From UBA11524 sp034104265 (lineage in GTDB: Bacteria > Bacillota > Clostridia > Christensenellales > Aristaeellaceae), in contig JAXEEE010000104.1 in the NCBI GenBank assembly GCA_034104265.1, forward strand, positions 1 to 64,000: a stretch of DNA of 64,000 nucleotides, given 5' to 3'. Below, one piece after another: positions 31,274 to 41,840 of this stretch. Position numbers and translations under genes: made by a program. The notes beneath the pieces are model-generated. The model saw only the letters and a list, made by a program, of their open reading frames with translations, was not told the DNA's origin and searched no databases. Position 1 is the first letter of the stretch. Each line of letters opens with the position of its first letter.

Positions 31274-33352
31274 ATGAAGCGGACACATTATTGCGGAAAC
31301 ATCCGTCGGGAGCATATGGGCCAGAAGGCCGTGCTGTGCGGCTGGGTGCAGGTTAAGCGCGACATGGGCGGCGTGATCTTCCTGGACGTGAAGGACCGGG
31401 AGGGCGTGGCCCAGGTGGTGTGCGACCTACGGCTGCTGCCGGAGAAGGACTTCCATCAGGCGGAGAGCGTGCATCTACAGAGTGTGGTGCAGGTGGAGGG
31501 CGAGATCCGCCTGCGGGACGAAAGCACCTACAACCCCCGGCTCCTCACTGGCGAGGTGGAGCTGGCGGCCACGTCCCTGACGGTGCTGTCCGAGGCTCAG
31601 CCCCTGCCCTACTCCATGGACGAGGACGCGAAGGTGCGCGAGGAGCTGCGGCTGAAGTACCGCTACCTGGATCTGCGCCGGCCCGCCATGCAGAAGGCGC
31701 TGAAGTTCCGCCATCAGGTGCAGTACGCCGCCGAAACCTACCTCAACGGCGACGGCTTCTACCAGGTGGAGACACCCATGCTCTGCAAGTCCACCCCCGA
31801 GGGCGCGAGGGACTATCTGGTGCCCAGCCGCGTGCATCCCGGCACCTTCTACGCCCTGCCCCAGTCCCCGCAGATCTTCAAGCAGCTGCTGATGGTGGGC
31901 GGCATCGACAAGTACTACCAGATTGCCCGGTGCTTCCGCGACGAGGATCTGCGGGCCGACCGTCAGCCGGAATTCACCCAGGTGGATATGGAGCTGTCCT
32001 TCGTGGATCAGGAGGACATCCTCCAGCACCTGGAGCGGCTGTTCAAGAGCATCTTCGCCCAGACCATGGGCCGGGAGATCGACTATACCTTCCCCCGCAT
32101 GACCTGGCATGAGGCCATGGACAACTATGGCTGCGACAAGCCCGACATGCGCTTCGGCATGACCATCAGGGATGTGACGGCGCTGGCGGCGGAGTGCTCC
32201 TTCTCCGTATTCCGCCGGGTGGCGGACAAGGGCGGCAAGGTGCGCGCGCTGAACTGCAAGGGCTGTGCGGAGAAGTTCACCCGCACCACCATCGAGACCC
32301 TCACCGACCACGCCATCGGCTACGGCGCCAAGGGCATGGCCTGGATCCTGATTCATGAGGACGGCGAGGTCAACTCCATCCTGCAGAAGTACTTCACCAA
32401 GGAACAGTGGCGGGAGCTGCTGCGCCAGCTGGACGCGGAGGACGGGGACTTCATCCTCTTCTGCGCGGACAAGTTCGACGTGGTGTGCCGGACGCTGTGC
32501 GGCCTCCGCCTGGAGGTGGGCGACATGCTGGGCCTGAGGGACAAGCAGGACTTCCGCTTCTGCTTCGTCACGGACTTTCCGGAGTTCGAGTGGTCGGAGG
32601 AGGAGGGCCGGTATCTGGCCATGCACCATCCTTTCACCATGCCCTACGAGGAGGATCTGCCCTACCTGCTGACCGATCCGGGCCGTGTGCGCTCCCAGGC
32701 CTACGACGTGGTGCTCAACGGCGTGGAGCTGGGCAGCGGCTCCATCCGTATCCACCGGCCGGAGGTGCAGGCGCTGATGTTCAAGGCCCTGGGCTTCTCC
32801 GAGGAGAGCGCCCGGCAGCGCTTCGGCTTCCTCATTGACGCCTTCCGCTACGGCACGCCCCCCCATGGCGGCTTCGCCTTCGGCCTGGACAGGCTGGTGA
32901 TGCTCCTGCTGGGCGCGGACAGCCTGCGGGACGTGATCGCCTTCCCCAAGGTGCGCGACGCCTCCTGCCTGATGACTGGCGCGCCGGACTTCGTGGATGC
33001 GGAGCAGCTGGAGGTGCTGCAGCTGGGCACGGCGGCGGCCCAGGAGAAGAGCAAGGCGGCCCCCGTGCAAAAGCCGAAGATCGTGGTGCAGCAGGTGGCG
33101 CAGCTGGCCAAGCTGGCCCTGAGCCCCGAGGAAGAGAAGCGCATGGGTGGGGAAATGGAGGGTATCCTGGCCTTTGCCCAGGCGCTGCAGCAGGTGGACA
33201 CCACGGGCGTACCCATGACGGCCCATGTGATTCCCACCCAGAACGTGCTGCGTGAGGATGAGCCGGAAACGCCCTTCGACCGGGAGAAGCTGCTGGCCAG
33301 CGCCCCCACCCGCACGGAGGAATGCGTCACCGTGCCCAAGACCTTTGAGTGA
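31274..33352 (+). CDS. aspS-gatC: Aspartyl-tRNA synthetase fused to GatC
   Basis: The 692-residue protein joins two normally separate proteins. Residues 1-585 are a bacterial-type AspRS: OB-fold anticodon domain (CGWVQVKRDMGGVIFLDVKDR), motif 2 (CFRDEDLRADRQPEFTQVDMELSF), a GAD insert, and motif 3 (GLDRLVMLLLG). After a Lys/Ala linker, residues about 600-692 are a complete GatC (VAQLAKLALSPEEEKRM ... NVLREDEPETPFDREKLLASAP ... TVPKTFE). With GatA and GatB downstream it would charge tRNA-Asn with Asp and amidate it. The Leu that marks discriminating AspRS (D-L-G in E. coli) is Met here, followed by the GG of non-discriminating enzymes. AAGGAGG precedes the ATG. Confidence 0.95.
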   Translation: MKRTHYCGNIRREHMGQKAVLCGWVQVKRDMGGVIFLDVKDREGVAQVVCDLRLLPEKDFHQAESVHLQSVVQVEGEIRLRDESTYNPRLLTGEVELAATSLTVLSEAQPLPYSMDEDAKVREELRLKYRYLDLRRPAMQKALKFRHQVQYAAETYLNGDGFYQVETPMLCKSTPEGARDYLVPSRVHPGTFYALPQSPQIFKQLLMVGGIDKYYQIARCFRDEDLRADRQPEFTQVDMELSFVDQEDILQHLERLFKSIFAQTMGREIDYTFPRMTWHEAMDNYGCDKPDMRFGMTIRDVTALAAECSFSVFRRVADKGGKVRALNCKGCAEKFTRTTIETLTDHAIGYGAKGMAWILIHEDGEVNSILQKYFTKEQWRELLRQLDAEDGDFILFCADKFDVVCRTLCGLRLEVGDMLGLRDKQDFRFCFVTDFPEFEWSEEEGRYLAMHHPFTMPYEEDLPYLLTDPGRVRSQAYDVVLNGVELGSGSIRIHRPEVQALMFKALGFSEESARQRFGFLIDAFRYGTPPHGGFAFGLDRLVMLLLGADSLRDVIAFPKVRDASCLMTGAPDFVDAEQLEVLQLGTAAAQEKSKAAPVQKPKIVVQQVAQLAKLALSPEEEKRMGGEMEGILAFAQALQQVDTTGVPMTAHVIPTQNVLREDEPETPFDREKLLASAPTRTEECVTVPKTFE

Positions 33353-33366
33353 AGGAGGAGAGCATC

Positions 33367-34826
33367 ATGAAGCGTATCACATCCATGACCATGGGAGAGC
33401 TGGCGGAGCAGCTGGCCTCCGGCGCGCTGTCCTCCCGGGAAATCACGGAGGCGTACCTGAAGCGCATTGACCAGGTGGAGGACAAGGTGGGCGCGTATGT
33501 CACCGTCTGCCGGGAGGAAGCCCTCCGCCAGACCGATGAGGCCGATGCACGCCGGGCCTCCGGCGAAAAGGTGCATCCCCTGTGCGGCGTGCCCGTGGCG
33601 GTGAAGGACAACATCTGCACCGAGGGCGTTCGCACCACCTGTTCCTCGAAAATGCTGGAGGACTTCGTCCCGCCCTACAACGCAGCTGTGTGGGAGAAGC
33701 TGCGGGCGATCGGCTGCGTGCTGCTGGGCAAGACCAACCTGGACGAATTCGCCATGGGCTCCTCCACGGAGAACAGCGCCTTCCACCTGACCCGCAACCC
33801 CCGCAACCTGACCCATGTGCCGGGAGGCTCCTCCGGCGGCAGCGCGGCCTGCGTGGCAGCGGCGGAAGCGCCCTTCGCCCTGGGCAGCGACACCGGCGGC
33901 TCCATCCGCCAGCCCGCGGCCTTCTGCGGCGTGGTGGGCATGAAGCCCACCTACGGCATGGTCAGCCGCTACGGGCTGATTGCCTTCGCTTCCTCCCTGG
34001 ATCAGATCGGCCCCATGACCCGCACGGTGGAGGACAACGCACTGGCCCTCGATTTGCTGGCGGGCCACGACAGGCGGGACACTACCTCCGTTGACCGCAC
34101 CTACGGCAGCATGGCAGCGGAATTGAAGGACGGCGTGGCGGGCCTGACCATCGGTCTTCCCCGGGAGATGTTCGCCGAGGGCCTGAGCGCGGACGTTCGT
34201 GAGGCCGTGATGCATGCGGCGGACACCCTGCGCGCCTTGGGCGCAGAGGTGAAGGAGGTCAGTCTGCCCTCCCTGAAGTACGCGCTGCCTGCCTATTACG
34301 TGATTTCCAGCGCGGAGGCCTCCTCCAACCTGGCCCGCTTCGACGGTGTGCGCTACGGCCGCCGGGCGGCGGAATACGCTGACCTGGAGGAACTGTACGT
34401 CCGCAGCCGCAGCGAAGGCTTCGGCCCGGAGGTGAAGCGGCGGATTCTCCTGGGCACCTACACCCTCTCCGCTGGGTACTTCGACGCGTACTACAAGAAG
34501 GCCCTGGAGGTGCGGACGCTGGTGATCCGGGACTTCCAGAAGGCCCTGTCCGGGTGCGACGCGCTGCTGGGCCCTGTGGCCCCCACCACGGCCTACCGCA
34601 TCGGGGAGAAGTCGACGGATCCCTTGGAAATGTACCTGGGCGATATTCACACTGTGCCGGTGAACATTGCGGGCATTCCCGCGCTGTCCATGCCCTGTGG
34701 CGCGGACAGCCAGGGCCTGCCGGTGGGATTGCAGTTGATGGGCGCGACCTTCTCCGAGCCCCGGCTGTACCGCATCGGCTACGCGCTGGAGCAGGCGCTG
34801 GGCGCCATGAAGGAGGTTGAGCTGTA

Positions 34827-34827
<1 letters not shown>
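33367..34827 (+). CDS. gatA: Asp/Glu-tRNA amidotransferase subunit A
   Basis: GatA releases ammonia from glutamine for amidation of Asp-tRNA-Asn or Glu-tRNA-Gln. The 486-residue protein has the amidase-signature triad: Lys in VAVKDNI, cis-Ser in PGGSSGGSAA and Ser in GSDTGGSIRQPA. Length is normal. The ATG at 33367 follows AAGGAGGAG; it starts 14 bases after aspS-gatC and ends overlapping gatB. Confidence 0.97.
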
Positions 34828-36263
<1,436 letters not shown>

Positions 36264-36269
36264 ACAATG

Positions 36270-36305
36270 ACCGGCTGGCCCGGGGTGGGCTGGCCGGTTT
36301 TTCTG
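36270..36305 (+). terminator. Terminator after gatB
   Basis: ACCGGCTGGCCC and GGGCTGGCCGGT form a strong stem followed by TTTTTC. Confidence 0.85.
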
Positions 36306-36335
36306 TACGGGAATGGAGCCGGTGAACCGGGGTAG

Positions 36336-36600
36336 CCTTCCCTTTTTGGGGAAGGTGGCCGAGCGCAGCGAGGCCGGATGAGGTGGCGTTCTCTGCGGCA
36401 TCCGCTGGAGGGCTGGCGCGATCCTGTGGCGGTGACTGAATCTGCCGTTTCCATTGCGGATGCAGGCATCCGCTCGGAAACTCGCTTGGTCTAATAGGTT
36501 GCGCTTGGGCTGCCGCCCAAACCTGCGCAGGGGCTAACGCCGCCCCTGCACCCGCGCAAGGGGCATTGCCCCTTGACCCGTTTCCGCTTCGCGTTCCCTT
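36336..36600 (+). repeat. Dispersed structured repeat, copy C
   Basis: About 265 bases homologous to copy B and in the same orientation. Its central hairpin is unusually clean: GTTTCC, a three-base bulge, GCGGATGC, loop AG, GCATCCGC, TC, GGAAAC. The last hairpin reads CAAGGGG-C-ATT-G-CCCCTTG. The end of the repeat abuts or overlaps the promoter of the next gene (TTGTTG from 36599). Confidence 0.85.
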
Positions 36601-36627
36601 GTTGGTTGGTCGGAAATGTGGTATGAT
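36599..36627 (+). promoter_or_regulatory. Promoter of the XRE/TPR regulator gene
   Basis: TTGTTG (36599-36604), 17-base spacer, TATGAT (36622-36627). The -35 box begins in the last bases of repeat copy C. Confidence 0.6.
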
Positions 36628-36648
36628 TTCCCGTGAGGAGGGATCATC

Positions 36649-37905
36649 ATGGCTGACCGTTTGCCCGGCGCGCTGCTGCGCATGGAACGAACCCGGCAGG
36701 GGCTGATGCTCAAGCAGGTGTGCCAGGGGGTGTGCGTCACCTCCTACCTGAGCAAGATCGAGCACGGGGACGCGCAGCCTGACCCGGCGATGCTGACGGC
36801 GCTCTTTGCGCGCCTGGGGGTGACTTACACCTCGGCGGAGGCGGAGCTTGCGCCGCTGCGGACGCTGCTGGCGGACTGGCACGACCGGTACCTCTACGGC
36901 CTGGACACCCGGGAAACCTACCGGCGGCTGATGGCTCAGGACGTACTGCTGACCTACAGCCCCTTGTGCGGGGACTGGCTGATTGTCCGCGCGCTGGAAG
37001 GGGAGGATGCCTTTGCGCAGCTGGACGGGCTGGCGGCGTGTCTGTCGCCCCGGCAGAGGGCATACCGGGATCTGGGCTGGGCCAGCGGTCATATGAATGA
37101 TCCGGCCAGCCTGCCCATGGCCCGGGAGGCCGCGGCGGTGCTGGGGGACAGCCGCTCGTTGCTGGAAACCTGCTGGATTGCCATGCAGCAGGGGGACTAT
37201 GCGCTGATCCACCGCATGGAGAGCCGCGTGACCGCCCTGGCCCTGGAGGAGGGCAACACCTTCGTGCTGGCGGCCTACTACCAGTGCAATGGCAGCGCTT
37301 ATGCCTGCCTGAACCAGGAGGACATGATGCTCAGCTGCTACCAGCGGGCGCTGCATCTGCTGCGCAACACAGCCTGGACGGATCAGCGGCGGGAAATCTA
37401 CTATAATATAGGCGCGACGCTGGTGAGCCTGCGCAAGTACGGTGAGGCCCTGCGGTATCTGGCCATGGCGGAGGATGCAGGCATGGACAATCTGCTGTCC
37501 ATCCGGCACAAGCAGGCCCTGGCGATGATCCGAATGGGCCGCGTGGAGGACGCGCAGCCCGTGCTCCGGGAAATGAAGGCCATTCTGGACGCCATGCCGG
37601 AGGTATCCGAGGGCAGCCGGCTGTGGTACGAGGAGGCCGTGATGGAGTGTCAGCCGGGGTTCCTGGAGGATCCGGCGTACCTGGCGCTGTTGGAGAAGCT
37701 GCTGGCGGCGGTGGAGGGGGGGGGCCCACTTCGGCTATGTGTACTTCTACCGGGATGTGATGGCAGAGGCCTGCGCCCGCCAGCGGCAGTACAAGCGCGC
37801 CCTGGCCTTCGAGCAGTCGATTTCCTGCAGAGTGCGCCAATCCGGCACGTAAAGTGTGCGATGATGCGTTCATTTTCCCACAAAGCCGGGTCTTTACATC
37901 CTTGA
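36649..37905 (+). CDS. XRE-family regulator with TPR-like domain; frame altered at a G9 tract
   Basis: The N-terminus is an XRE helix-turn-helix (about 8-62, MERTRQGLMLKQVCQGVCVTSYLSKIEHGDAQPDPAML), followed by TPR-like helix pairs up to about 355, as in PlcR/Rgg-type quorum or stress regulators. At 37716-37724 there are nine consecutive G. As written, the last 62 residues (GGPLRLCVLLPGCDGR...) are Arg/Pro-rich and unlike a TPR. With eight G the frame would continue AHFGYVYFYRDVMAEACARQ and end at 37852, a natural TPR ending. So the tract either switches the protein's C-terminus or is a sequencing error. GAGGAGGG precedes the ATG. An MFS gene follows. Confidence 0.82.
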   Translation: MADRLPGALLRMERTRQGLMLKQVCQGVCVTSYLSKIEHGDAQPDPAMLTALFARLGVTYTSAEAELAPLRTLLADWHDRYLYGLDTRETYRRLMAQDVLLTYSPLCGDWLIVRALEGEDAFAQLDGLAACLSPRQRAYRDLGWASGHMNDPASLPMAREAAAVLGDSRSLLETCWIAMQQGDYALIHRMESRVTALALEEGNTFVLAAYYQCNGSAYACLNQEDMMLSCYQRALHLLRNTAWTDQRREIYYNIGATLVSLRKYGEALRYLAMAEDAGMDNLLSIRHKQALAMIRMGRVEDAQPVLREMKAILDAMPEVSEGSRLWYEEAVMECQPGFLEDPAYLALLEKLLAAVEGGGPLRLCVLLPGCDGRGLRPPAAVQARPGLRAVDFLQSAPIRHVKCAMMRSFSHKAGSLHP

Positions 37906-37920
37906 GGGAATCATGTATCC
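37892..37920 (+). promoter_or_regulatory. Probable promoter of the MFS gene
   Basis: TTTACA and TATCCT with a 17-base spacer, starting about 40 bases after the eight-G version of the upstream gene would end. Confidence 0.5.
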
Positions 37921-37957
37921 TTCTCATAGAGAAAACGACGGAAGGGACGGATTTCCT

Positions 37958-39217
37958 GTGAAGAAGAGCCGCGTCTGGTCCCGGGACTTTACCTGCATCA
38001 CCCTGACGGCGATTCTTTCCGCCATCGGCGGGGAGGCGCTGAACCTGCCCATCAGCCTGCTGGTGTTCGACGAGACGGGCTCCACCCTGGCGGCCGCGCT
38101 GATCATGGTGTGCAGCATGCTGCCGGATGTGGTGCTGCCCATCTTCGTGGCCCCGCTGATCGACCGCAGCAGCAAGAAGCCCTGGGTGGTGTCGCTGGAT
38201 CTGCTGCTGGGGGTGGTGCTGGCGGCCATGGGCTGGTGGATCCATGACCATGCTTTCAACTTTGCGCTGTACCTGGGCTTTACCCTGGCGGTGGGCACCA
38301 TATCCGTGTTCTACCGCCTGGCCTACCAGGCCTGGTACCCCGACCTGATTCCCGTGGGCGCGGAGCAGCAGGGGTATGCGGTGTCCTCCACGGTGTACCC
38401 GGTGATCGCCATGACCATGGCCCCCGTGGCGGCCCTGCTGTATGAGAAGGTGTCCATGAGCGTGATCTTCTGGGTGGCGGCGGCGCTGGTGCTGCTGTCG
38501 GTGGCGGCGGAGATGGCCATACGGGAGCGCGGCGCGGCCAAAGCGGACAGCTACAGCTTTCGCCAGTACCGGGAGGACATCCTGGGCGGTTTCCGCTACC
38601 TGCGCAGGGAGCGAGGCGTGCGCAACATCTACTGTTACATGGCTGTGACCAACGGCGCCTCCAGCGGCACGGCGGTGCTGATGCAGGCCTTCTTCCAGAC
38701 GGCGCCCTGGCTGGGCGCGGCGCTCTATGGTGTCACCACCAGCGCGGAGATGCTGGGACGCTCCCTGGGCGGCATGCTCCAGTACAAGGTGCAGATTCCC
38801 GTGAAGAAGCGCTTCGCCTTCACCAAATTTGTCTATGGGTTCTACACGGCCATGGAGGCCATTGTCCTGCTGCTGCCCTATCCGCTGATCCTGCTCAACC
38901 GCTTTCTCTGCGGCGCACTGGGGGTCACCAGCGCCACCATCCGCGAGAGCGCGGTGCAGTGCTACCTCCAGCCGGACATGCGCGCCCGGGTCAACGCCCT
39001 GTTCAGCGTGATCCTTTCCCTGGGCTGCATCCTGTGCCAGCTGGGGGCAGGCGCGCTGGGCCAGGTCATGGATTACCGCCTGGCGGTGTTGATCCTGTGC
39101 GCCATCAATACTGCTGGGATGCTGTGGTTCATCGTACGCCCCGGGAGGGACAACCGCCCCGTCTACGAGGCCACCCGGGAGGCATCATCCACAGAACCGA
39201 CCAAAGTCTGTTCATGA
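37958..39217 (+). CDS. MFS transporter, probable drug/small-molecule exporter
   Basis: A 419-residue polytopic protein with about twelve membrane segments; the N-terminal half shows ILSAIGGEALNLPISLLVFDETGSTLAAALIMV and a cytoplasmic loop APLIDRSSKKPWVV, as in MFS exporters of the macrolide/MefA-like type. The GTG at 37958 was chosen because GAAGGGA lies upstream and the preceding residues are not hydrophobic; the in-frame ATG at 37913 lies at the -10 box. The neighbouring XRE/TPR regulator may control it. Substrate unknown. Confidence 0.8.
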   Translation: MKKSRVWSRDFTCITLTAILSAIGGEALNLPISLLVFDETGSTLAAALIMVCSMLPDVVLPIFVAPLIDRSSKKPWVVSLDLLLGVVLAAMGWWIHDHAFNFALYLGFTLAVGTISVFYRLAYQAWYPDLIPVGAEQQGYAVSSTVYPVIAMTMAPVAALLYEKVSMSVIFWVAAALVLLSVAAEMAIRERGAAKADSYSFRQYREDILGGFRYLRRERGVRNIYCYMAVTNGASSGTAVLMQAFFQTAPWLGAALYGVTTSAEMLGRSLGGMLQYKVQIPVKKRFAFTKFVYGFYTAMEAIVLLLPYPLILLNRFLCGALGVTSATIRESAVQCYLQPDMRARVNALFSVILSLGCILCQLGAGALGQVMDYRLAVLILCAINTAGMLWFIVRPGRDNRPVYEATREASSTEPTKVCS

Positions 39218-39235
39218 AATAAAAGCAAACACAAA

Positions 39236-39280
39236 AAAGCAGACCGGAGCAAGCCATGATGGCCGACTCCGGTCTGCTTT
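39236..39280. terminator. Bidirectional terminator between MFS and AraC genes
   Basis: A 14-bp perfect stem (39236-39249 with 39267-39280) separates the convergent genes; the minus strand has TTTTTT G TGTTTG after it. Confidence 0.85.
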
Positions 39281-39293
39281 GCACAGGAGGCTG

Positions 39294-41522
39294 TCAGGCC
39301 TGCGTGCCCTGGCGGGCAAGCTGCTGACGCATTTCGCTGGGGCTGACGCCGTAGTTCTTCTTGAAGGCGCGGCGCAGGGTGGTGGGGTTGGTGTAGCCCA
39401 GATCCAGGTACAGGGTGGAGAGGTTGCAGTCCTTGTCGGCCAGGCGGCGAAGGGCCTCGTTCATGCGCAGCTTCTCCAGGTAGACGGAGAAATTCTGCCC
39501 CGTGCGGTCCTTGAACAGGTGGCTCAGGTAGCTCTCGGAGATGTTGAAGCGGTCGCTGAGCTTGCTCAGGCACAGGCTGGGGTCAGAGAAGTTCTCCTGC
39601 AGGTACCGCTCAATCTCCGGGATGGGGTCGGAGGGCACCTCCGTGCGGGTGAAGAAGGCGCACAGCGCGGTGGCACAGCTCTCCAGGGTGGGGAAGGTGG
39701 GCGGGGCATACAGCCGCTCGTCCAGCTGATGGAGGGCGGCGCGTTCCGCGTCGGTCTTGAGCGGCGGCACCTGGAAGCGGGCCTTGAGCAGGGTGTTCTT
39801 CAGGTCGGAGAGCAGCAGGCTCAGCAGAGGCACGGCCAGGCTCCGCTCCTGCACGTTCTCCCGGTAGATTAGCGCGAACATCTCCGTCACCTGCTGCTGG
39901 TTGCCGGTGGTGATGAAGTGCAGCAGCTTGGCGGAAATCTCGATGGGATAGTACCAGCTGTCCGCGTCCTTGCGGATATATTCATAGGGCAGGAAGATGT
40001 GGTGCTTGGCGGTGTAGCGGGCGGCGGTGCGGGCCTGCTCGTAGCTCTCCCACAGCTGCTGGGCCTGGGAACAGCCCGTGCCCACGCCCGCGTAGAACCA
40101 CAGGCTGTGATGAGCGGCCAGGTCGTCGTGCATCTCCACCACCCGGGATTGCAGATCCATCAGCGGATCCGGACCGCTGCGGTCGTAGGCCGTCAGCACC
40201 ACAAAGCTGCGGTCCAGCGTGGTGTAGTAGTACATGGGATGCTGGCCGGACAGGTATTCCTCCAGATGCTCGGCCAGGGTGTCGTACTCGCTCATGGGAT
40301 CGTCCGGGGCGCTGTCCTGCCGGTGGGCGATGCAGAACAGCACATAGTAGCGGTAGTCCCCGTCCAGGTGCAGGTAATGCATCATGTAGGCGAACTCCTC
40401 CGCCGAGGATACATGCCCGGAGAGCAGCGTGCGCACATAGGAGGACTGCAGGGCAGGCCGCTGGGCGTCAATCTGCCGCAGGAGGTCGGCGTTGTCGTCC
40501 TGGGCCTGGGTGAGCTGGGTGTTCAGCTGATGAATGGGCCGCAAAGTGCGCCATGCCAGCAGGAAGACCACCGTCACCCCCACCAGGAGCGACAGCGCCA
40601 GCACAGCCGCCGCCAGGTCCTCAAAGTTGCCAACAGCGGCGTCGCACAGCCGGTGGGGGAGGGCGATCACGTAGCTCCAGCCGGCGGTATCGTAGCGGCG
40701 GATGAAGCGGTAATCCCCCAGGTCGGCCATGCCCTGCTCGTTGTACACGGGGGAAGCGTCGGGCAGCGCATCACCCAGGCGAAGCAGCGGCGTGCCGTCG
40801 GCGGCGGCAATGGTGACAGCCGCGCCCTCCATGCCTGCATGCAGGAACAGGGTGCGCAGGGTTGGAACGTCCAGCTCGAACCACAGCACCGCCCGGTCCG
40901 GGGGCTGCAGACGGGTTTCCAGCCGCTGGATGAAAAAGAGGGAATCCTGCGTGCCGGTAAAAGCAGATACATCCACAAACGCGCCGCTGATGGGGGCGGA
41001 GGCCAGCAGCTGCAGCCATTCGTCGTAACGGCTTACCTGGAAGTTACGGTAGGCACGGTAGTACTGCTCCATCTCGCTGAAGTGGCTGGAGGCGATGACG
41101 TAGCCGCTCCGCTCCAGATAAATGTGGCTGCTGGTGACGGGCATGTTCAAAAGGCCGAAACTGCGGGTGGACAGCTCGGTCATCACCTCCGCCGCGGTGG
41201 ACACCAGCTCCGTCATGTTTCCCCGGTCCATGTGGGACAGCCGCACGAAGGTGGAGTCCGTCCGCAGCTGGAGGGTATAGGTATTCATGGTGGTGACGTA
41301 GCTGTGCATGGTGGCGGCGTCGGTTTCCAGGTGCGCGGCCTGCTGGCTCCAGTAGGCTTCGCGGCTGGCATTGGTGGAGGAAAAGAAAATCACCATCACC
41401 AGGATCAGACAGATGAGCAGAAAAGCCGAATAGGACAGCGCGATATACATGGACGTGGAAAGGCCGGGCTTCTGCGTCTGCCCCTGGCGGCGCGGAAAAG
41501 CAGTCATATTCAACACACGCAT
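39294..41522 (-). CDS. AraC-family regulator with membrane sensor domain
   Basis: The 742-residue protein has a membrane helix (about 27-50), an extracellular sensor region (about 55-300), a second membrane helix (about 310-332, LAAAVLALSLLVGVTVVFLLAW), a cytoplasmic linker region (about 350-610) and a C-terminal AraC DNA-binding domain (about 640-735, two helix-turn-helix units, LCLSKLSDRFNISESYLSHLFKDRTGQNF and LGYTNPTTLRRAFKKNYGVSPSE). This is the YesN-like/one-component layout common next to LplB/YtcP sugar importers, which it diverges from here. It probably senses an extracellular sugar and activates the importer. GGAAG precedes the ATG at 41522. Confidence 0.9.
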   Translation of the reverse strand: MRVLNMTAFPRRQGQTQKPGLSTSMYIALSYSAFLLICLILVMVIFFSSTNASREAYWSQQAAHLETDAATMHSYVTTMNTYTLQLRTDSTFVRLSHMDRGNMTELVSTAAEVMTELSTRSFGLLNMPVTSSHIYLERSGYVIASSHFSEMEQYYRAYRNFQVSRYDEWLQLLASAPISGAFVDVSAFTGTQDSLFFIQRLETRLQPPDRAVLWFELDVPTLRTLFLHAGMEGAAVTIAAADGTPLLRLGDALPDASPVYNEQGMADLGDYRFIRRYDTAGWSYVIALPHRLCDAAVGNFEDLAAAVLALSLLVGVTVVFLLAWRTLRPIHQLNTQLTQAQDDNADLLRQIDAQRPALQSSYVRTLLSGHVSSAEEFAYMMHYLHLDGDYRYYVLFCIAHRQDSAPDDPMSEYDTLAEHLEEYLSGQHPMYYYTTLDRSFVVLTAYDRSGPDPLMDLQSRVVEMHDDLAAHHSLWFYAGVGTGCSQAQQLWESYEQARTAARYTAKHHIFLPYEYIRKDADSWYYPIEISAKLLHFITTGNQQQVTEMFALIYRENVQERSLAVPLLSLLLSDLKNTLLKARFQVPPLKTDAERAALHQLDERLYAPPTFPTLESCATALCAFFTRTEVPSDPIPEIERYLQENFSDPSLCLSKLSDRFNISESYLSHLFKDRTGQNFSVYLEKLRMNEALRRLADKDCNLSTLYLDLGYTNPTTLRRAFKKNYGVSPSEMRQQLARQGTQA

Positions 41523-41627
41523 CACACTTCCTGTATCAGAAATCAACAGAAGGCCGCCCGCTGACAATAGGCGGCGCAGGAACAGAAATGATGGCTGGGA
41601 TAAAAACGGAATCCTGCAAACAACTTG

Positions 41628-41656
41628 ATTATAGTCAAAAGGGGACGATATTTCAA
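41628..41656 (-). promoter_or_regulatory. Promoter of the AraC-type gene
   Basis: On the minus strand, TTGAAA (41656-41651), 17-base spacer, perfect TATAAT (41633-41628), about 105 bases before the start. The 318-base intergenic region also holds the divergent promoter; no palindromic operator stands out. Confidence 0.85.
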
Positions 41657-41726
41657 GACTTTGACCCGCATAGCGTACAAATTTTGCGTTCTTGAATCGC
41701 AAAAAATGTATCATCGCCAAAATTTG

Positions 41727-41754
41727 TTGCTTGATAACACTGCTGCCGTATGGT
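41727..41754 (+). promoter_or_regulatory. Possible promoter of the first sugar-importer operon
   Basis: TTGCTT (41727-41732), 16-base spacer, TATGGT (41749-41754). The weak boxes fit an activator-dependent promoter. Confidence 0.45.
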
Positions 41755-41840
41755 AAAGTTTGAATCATGAAGTGCACATGCTTATGTGCTGTTTGCACAA
41801 AGCACGCGCACAATCCATTCTGAAAGGAAGGAACCTATCT

